Positions 58,940-64,000 of a DNA stretch of 64,000 bases are shown here, one piece after another. The DNA comes from Entomortierella parvispora. Taxonomy: Eukaryota; Mortierellomycota; Mortierellomycetes; Mortierellales; Mortierellaceae. The stretch is from the NCBI GenBank assembly GCA_963573315.1, contig OY752143.1:2480001-2544000 (forward strand), in the 5' to 3' direction. The stretch's first letter is position 1. Each line of letters begins with the position of its first letter. Made by a program: the position numbers and the translations under genes. The notes beneath the pieces were generated by a model. It worked only from the letters and a program-made list of their open reading frames with translations, did not search any database and was not told the origin of the DNA.

Positions 58940-59871
58940 TCAAATGAATGAGCTGGCTGCGAGACCGGCACTGAACCCTGCTACGACCAAAGCTGATGAT
59001 CCCAACAACAGCGACATTGTCGGCAACAGCTCGGAGGGTAACCATCCAGCCTTGTTCTGGTTCTGGTTTCCAGTCTTCGTCACAGTCTCCTCCTCCGTCG
59101 ACGCAAAGTCCGGCCCCATGAGCTCATGGCGCAAGCCTGGTAATCCATCCAGGCTCTTGGTATTGGCCATTCGCCAGTATTGTCCCAGCTGCTCACGGGT
59201 CTTCTTTTCCCAGAAGCTCTTCAACGTTGGGCGCTCGCCCTTGAATTCATAGTAAGGTACCCCCCATCCGCAACTGGTTCCCACCTTGTGGATGTCAGCT
59301 ACGACGATCCCTCGGATCTGTGAGGCTCGATCAAGACCGAATTCCTTGTCAGAAGACGGAGAGTCAGAAGGAGCGGCGCTCACGTCGTCTGTTTTTGGTT
59401 CAAAGTGGTCTCGATACAGGGCTTCAAACTCGGGCGTATCGACGCGTACAAAGTGACCTTGACCAAAGAGACGAAGGATTCTAGGAGCCTTTTCAAACTC
59501 CATGAACAGGAACGTGATTCGACCGTTCTCTTGAAGATGGCTGAGAGTCTCAATCCCCGAACCTTAAAAAATGAAAGAGAAAAGTTGGGAGATGGGGGTG
59601 GTGTCAAAACAACAAAAAAATCATCCGCTTTGGGCTCCTTGCAGGAGGAGGGGACAACCATATCACAGTGGCCATGCAGACGCTTTGGATTACCAGTCAA
59701 GTCTAGGTAGCAAACTCTGTTGGGATTGATGATTCGGAAACAGTCGTAGCCTTTAGGGGACGTGTTCACGGTACCCTGGGCAGAGATGGGTGCCGTTGCA
59801 CAAAAAAACAGATGCTGCTTGCGGATCCAAGCGGCATGGTTGTCGCTGATACTCTCGTAAAAGTTTCCCAT
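58940..59871 (-). CDS. PPOX-like (pyridoxamine 5'-phosphate oxidase fold) protein, paralog A
   Basis: Exons in transcription order 59871-59694 and 59562-58940 join to 266 residues. The FMN-binding split-barrel pattern is seen in WIRKQHLFFCATAPISAQG, VNTSPKGYDCFRI, ITFLFMEFEKAPRILRLFGQ and GTSCGWGVPYYEF. The C-terminus is a hydrophobic span (SLLLGSSALVVAGFSAGLAA), so the protein may be tail-anchored. The fold is known; the fungal subfamily has no assigned reaction that I can name, and flavin or heme binding is inferred. The exon 1 length (178 nt) and intron phase are identical to those of the neighbour at 60337-61229, so the two are a tandem duplication. The stop is 140 bp from the transposon. 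Confidence 0.85.
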
Positions 59872-60336
59872 GTGGGATTGTTGGTGAGGGTGAGGTATGG
59901 AGCAGTAAGGAGGCGAGAGAGGAGGAGGGTAATGGAGAGAAGAGAGAGGCGATAGTGACAAGAGGAAAAACACGGTGGAGGGCCTAAAGAGAAGTGAAGG
60001 ATGAAAGGTGGATATGGCTGTAGAAGAGAAAAAAGAGCCAGCTAAAAGGAGAGAGGCGACTTTTATAGCCACCACAGGACTCATGCAAAAGCGGACCAGC
60101 AGCTGTTGACAGCGAGGAGAAACAAGTTCTCTAGGCAAAGTCATGAGGGGGTTGCGTTGCGCCGTCCTTTGCATCGTTGCAATTGGTGACCGGGGGACGC
60201 GTTGTTGATGCGCAGCGCCTACGGATTCCTCGGAAAATCGCTCTTTTTTCTCTTCACAAAGTTTACCCACTCCGCATTGTTACCTTTGTTAAAGGAAAGG
60301 AAAGGAAAGAAAGGAGGGGAAAAGAACTACTGTGGT
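59872..60336. other. Promoter region of PPOX-like gene A
   Basis: About 465 bp between the tandem paralogs. It contains the TATA box at 60060-60067 (minus) and a purine-rich + strand (CT-rich leader of gene A). Confidence 0.45.
60060..60067 (-). promoter_or_regulatory. TATA box candidate of PPOX-like gene A
   Basis: TATAAAAG on the minus strand, about 190 bp upstream of the ATG at 59871. Confidence 0.5.
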
Positions 60337-61229
60337 TTATTGTCGACGAAGAGCAAAAGTGGCAATGGCTGCTCCTGCTCCAACGCCGGCCACGACCAAT
60401 GAAACATTTGCGATCGGCGATCCCAACGCCCACCATCCTCCTCCTGCTGCTGCAGATGTCGCTAGCGACGGTTTCTTTGCCCTCCGTCGATGAAGCCGGC
60501 TTCGATTCTTCTCGTGAGAGCTCCACTCGGGTCCCATACGCTCATGCCTCATCCCTGGCAGACCATCCAACGAGAATCGGTTCTTGTTGTTCCAGTATTC
60601 TGTCACTTGATCTTCCGTCTTCTTTTTCCAATAGTTAATCTGGGTGGGCCGAGGTCCCTTGTAGTCGTAATAAGGCACACCAAATCCACAACTGGTTCCC
60701 ACTGACTCCACGTCCACGACAATAATGGATCGCTTCCCGGTGGCGTCGCGCAGATCCGAATCTTCATAGTGGTCGTGGAACAAGGTGTCAAACTCCGCTG
60801 TGTCCACTCGTGCAACTCGTCCCTGGCCCCAGATCCTCAAAATCTTGGGAGCCCCTTCGAAGGCGCAGAACATGATGGTAATCCGTCCGTTCTCTTCAAT
60901 ATGGCTTTGCGTCTCGATGCCCGATCCTATCATTCATAGTAGCAAAGTAAAGGTTAGAAGCTATAAACAAAAAAAAAAAAAAAAAAAAAAAGAATGCATG
61001 ACCACTTTGAATGAATGAATGAATGGCAGCATGATGCCACGAAATGCATACCTGTCAACTCGAGGTAGCAAACTTGTTTGGGGTTGATAATGCGAAAGCA
61101 GTCGTATCCCTTTGGAGACACATTGACCTTGCCTTGACAGGAAAGGGGGGCCGAGGAGACAAAGATCAGTCTTTGTTTCTGGATCCAGGCTGCAAGGTTA
61201 TCTGTGATGAAATCCGTGAATTCGCCCAT
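60337..61229 (-). CDS. PPOX-like (pyridoxamine 5'-phosphate oxidase fold) protein, paralog B
   Basis: Exons in transcription order 61229-61052 and 60926-60337 join to 255 residues. It aligns along its length with paralog A: the start (WIQKQRLIFVSSAPLSCQG), VNVSPKGYDCFRI, GSGIETQSHIEENGRIT, ILRIWGQGRVARVDTAEFD, GTSCGFGVPYYDYKGPRPT and GLPGMRHERMGPEW. It also ends in a hydrophobic segment (NVSLVVAGVGAGAAIATFAL) with a basic tip. The acidic insert of paralog A (about 20 residues near PSDSPSSDKE) is missing. The 125-nt intron holds about 24 consecutive A and a GAAT repeat. Function as for paralog A: fold known, substrate unknown. Confidence 0.85.
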
Positions 61230-61467
61230 CTGTAGTTTTGTCGGGAGGGGAAGAGTTGTGAAGGAAGGGAGAAGGAGAGAAGAGTGAAGGAGAGAAAAAA
61301 ACTGTGTTTGGAGAGAAAAGGAGTGGATGATGAAAAAAGGGACAGGAGCTAAAGCTAGACTGCCAACAACAAGAAAGTGCTTCGCCGCCCAAGAGAAACT
61401 CTCCCTCGGTCGATCCACGCTAATTGGGCTGGTGTTTAGAATAAGGGTGGCGATCCTTTTATTGTTT

Positions 61468-64000
61468 CTATTCTACGCGGTTCTGTTGCGCCGCCTCCAA
61501 AGACCGCAGCTCGTTCAAAAAAGCCTTGATGACACGTTTGCCAGAGTTGAGGTTCTGCAGTCGGATGCGCTCGTTGTTCAAATGGGCCTGATCCGAGGAC
61601 TGACCCATTGGAATATGAACAGCCTTGGCCTTCAAGCGCTTCTCGAGCCAGCGAATGGCAGGAACTGAACCACCCTCGCGAATAAACAGAGGCTTTTGAC
61701 CCCATTCCTGTTCAATTGCTGCCTCTGCGGCCTTGAAGAACCTATCCTCAATATCGCCCAACCACCAGTCCGCAACAACCTTGATATCAATCTATAAGAA
61801 AAGAGGGAACGCAGATCAATAAAAACACTAAATCAAAGGGGAAAGCCAAAAGTGTTCCGATTATGACAAACGTACCTCAATGTCATTCTCTGTATCGAGC
61901 TGGTTAAACACCTTTCGGACATGTTCCTCAAATGACTTTGTGATCTCTGTGACCTCTTGGTCAGGGACAATACGCATGCTGACAGACGCTTTGGCGGAAC
62001 GCGGGATAACTGTTCTATTCTTGGGTCCAGACACATCCACCTGGTGAATGGTCAGCGATGGGTTCCTCCAACGTGCCATTAATTTGTGTTTGAGCTCTTC
62101 CTTAGTCACGCCAGTAGCGAGAGGATCCCAATGACGCTGTCCCGAGGGGTTGTTGAACATATCCTCCACAATGGGATCGTAAAGGGCATCTTCGTGTGCA
62201 GTCAGTGGTCGGATACAGTCGTAGAATCCGGGAATTTTGGCCGTCCTATCGGGATTGACAAGTTCGGATAAAACCTTGACCATGTCAATCAGGGGTTCAG
62301 AGACAGCTCCCCCGTCCACTCCTGAGTGCAGATCCACATTCTTGCTGTTAATAGTCAAAGTCGAGTGAATAACTCCGCGAAGACCATAGGTTAGGCAAGG
62401 AATATCTTCTCCGAGCCAGTACGAGTTACTATTTCAATAACAAAGGAGATTAGATGGCTGAGCAGCGATAGTCGGTAGCAGAACAAGTAAAACGGAGTTT
62501 CCTTACCTCAACAAAATAACATCAGCTTCCTCAAAGAGACTGATGTTTTGATCCACCGCTTGGAAAAAGCCCACGCTTCCATTCTCTTCCTCGCCCTCGA
62601 TCAAGAATTTGACGTTTACATCCAACTTTTGCTCCTCTTGCAATTCGCTTGCTGCAAAAATGCAAGCCAGGATAGGACCTTTGTTGTCCGAAGCTCCGCG
62701 TCCATATAGATATCCGTCCTTGCCTAGCAAAAGAAAAGAACAAACTGATTTAGTTTCCCCCAGCGCGAAAAAGGCTGAATGAAGCACTTCCCCGGGGCAT
62801 CATATTTGGAAGGTCGAGACTGGGTTTTCTTTACCTGTCAGCTTAAATGGAGGGTGATCCCACTTCTTGCTATCTGCTGCAATGACGTCGTAATGGCCAT
62901 ACACAAGCACATTCAGTGGTCTCGCGTTCTCGTTCAGTTTTGAAGAACGTGCACTGAACTGTCCATATACCAGTGGGTTCTGTCCCGGCGCTCCCGGAAT
63001 CAATCGAGATTCTGCTCCGAGCTGTTGAAAAACAGCCTTCAAGAATTTCGCACCTCTTCTGCATTCCTCCAACTGTGATGGTACTCCCGAGACTGTGGGC
63101 ATTGCGATCCACTTTTCCAAGGCATACAACATAACGTCTATTTGGGTGCAATCATAATCACCGGTTAATCTCTCTGCCGCAGCTAATAATGTCTCTTGTC
63201 GATATTTTAGCAATGATGGATACCTTCTGCTGCTGTATCCACGGGTTCTACTTGAGTACTGCATTTGTTGATAGACCAAAGCTACAAACAAAAAACTCCA
63301 GTTGGTCAAGCCGAAATGCGATTAAGGACCACCATTCTTCTCTATTCGTACCTTAATAAGCTTGTCGCTTCCACCACTGATCAGGTAGTCCTTTGTGCTT
63401 GCCAAAGAAAGAACACTTCCACTGTGATCACTCCATGTCTGCAATGGCTCGAAGCTTCGATGCCATTGCTAGCAGAAAACAGATAAATGTAAACAAATTA
63501 GGTGTTATTCTTTTGAAGAATTGAGAGCATGGTTGTGGTTTCCATAAATCTTCATGCATAATCACACCATCCGGTACCTTCACAACGCCATCCGCAGATG
63601 CACTGTAAACTTGCGATCCTCGGACAACAAGGGCAAGAACATCGTCCTTTGGGAAGCGGGAAAATAGAAAAAGAAGTGTTAAAAATCGATTGTGGTCACA
63701 CAGGGCCTCAACTGGGCGCAAATAGATTTTAAGATCTGTCCATACTTCATGAGCAATCAAAGACCGAATAAGCTGGAAGGTCTCCAAATCAAAGATCTGA
63801 GGGATCAAAAAGAGAGATAGGTAGTTAGTCTCCATGATATCCAACATCTTGTGAAGCAGAAGATAGGAGAGAGAGTTGAGCTTGCCTTGATGTTGCCTCC
63901 TTGAGAACCGCAGAATAAGAAGCCGTCGTGTAGCGCAAGAGTCAAAGTGCTAGCATCCACGCCGGCCTTCAAGGTCTTCCAGAGCTCAATGGATCTGCCT
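61468..64000 (-). CDS. DUG2: Dug2-type WD40-M20 peptidase (glutathione degradation), 5' part outside the window
   Basis: Nine exons visible in transcription order: 64000-63886 (partial), 63796-63746, 63646-63578, 63468-63352, 63281-63224, 63137-62835, 62723-62507, 62428-61876, 61791-61468. The upstream exons read WD40 repeats (GFLFCGSQGGNIK, VYSASADGVVKQWH, YLISGGSDKLIKLW). The rest is an M20 metallopeptidase with metal-ligand motifs VLVYGHYDV, GRGASDNKG, IEGEEENGS and VDLHSGVDGG. This fusion is known for yeast Dug2, which with the amidotransferase Dug3 starts cytosolic glutathione breakdown; the plain M20 enzyme Dug1 lacks the WD40 part. The first visible intron has a GC-AG donor. The N-terminus with further WD40 repeats lies beyond 64000. 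Confidence 0.9.

Noticed and set aside
61468-63309. Assignment of the M20 peptidase as Dug1
   Set aside because: Upstream exons in the same frame encode WD40 repeats, which fit Dug2, not the plain M20 enzyme Dug1.

Overview
The window is nuclear DNA of an early-diverging filamentous fungus, most likely Mortierella-like. I infer this from dense short GT-AG introns (mostly 60-125 nt, up to 18 exons per gene), pyrimidine-rich leaders, homopolymeric and Gln/Ser/Gly-rich protein stretches, and a gene set that is fungal throughout. The species assignment is inference; no search was run. I rebuilt exon structures by hand from reading frame, splice sites and protein-family continuity, and checked that coding lengths stay in frame.

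Left end (1-4.74 kb): a LINE-type retrotransposon on the minus strand. ORF1 is Gag-like with a CCHC knuckle. ORF2 has an APE endonuclease followed by the start of a reverse transcriptase, and runs off the window. The 5' end of ORF1 carries a separate retroposed insert of about 530 bp with a poly(A) tail and a 20-bp target duplication. A tRNA-Met(CAT) gene lies just upstream of the LINE.

Housekeeping and signalling genes (4.9-29.5 kb): a polytopic membrane protein; a 7TM-RGS receptor-like protein; an F-box protein; a Kex1-type serine carboxypeptidase; the U3 snoRNP protein Rrp9; the catalytic subunit of mitochondrial NAD-isocitrate dehydrogenase; a decayed coding region; the small DNA polymerase delta subunit (Pold4/Cdm1); and a C2H2 zinc-finger protein.

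Middle (32-49.4 kb): a Pho80/Pcl-like cyclin with very large low-complexity insertions; an RRM RNA-binding protein with Gly and Gly-Met tracts; a patatin-type triacylglycerol lipase that seems to lack the usual catalytic aspartate; divergently from it, an Hrr1/ZNFX1-type helicase with an N-terminal CCCH finger (RNA-silencing type); and an NADPH-dependent medium-chain reductase.

Right end (51.3-64 kb): a 1314-residue transmembrane RING-H2 protein; an apparently intact two-gene Tc1/mariner-like DNA transposon (55838-58799) inserted 40 bp after its stop codon; two tandem paralogs of a PPOX-like flavin-fold protein; and a Dug2-type WD40-M20 peptidase that runs off the right edge.

The most novel element is the transposon. 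It has 23-bp terminal inverted repeats with TA flanks, an intron-containing DD34E transposase, and a convergent 422-residue accessory protein of no family I recognise.
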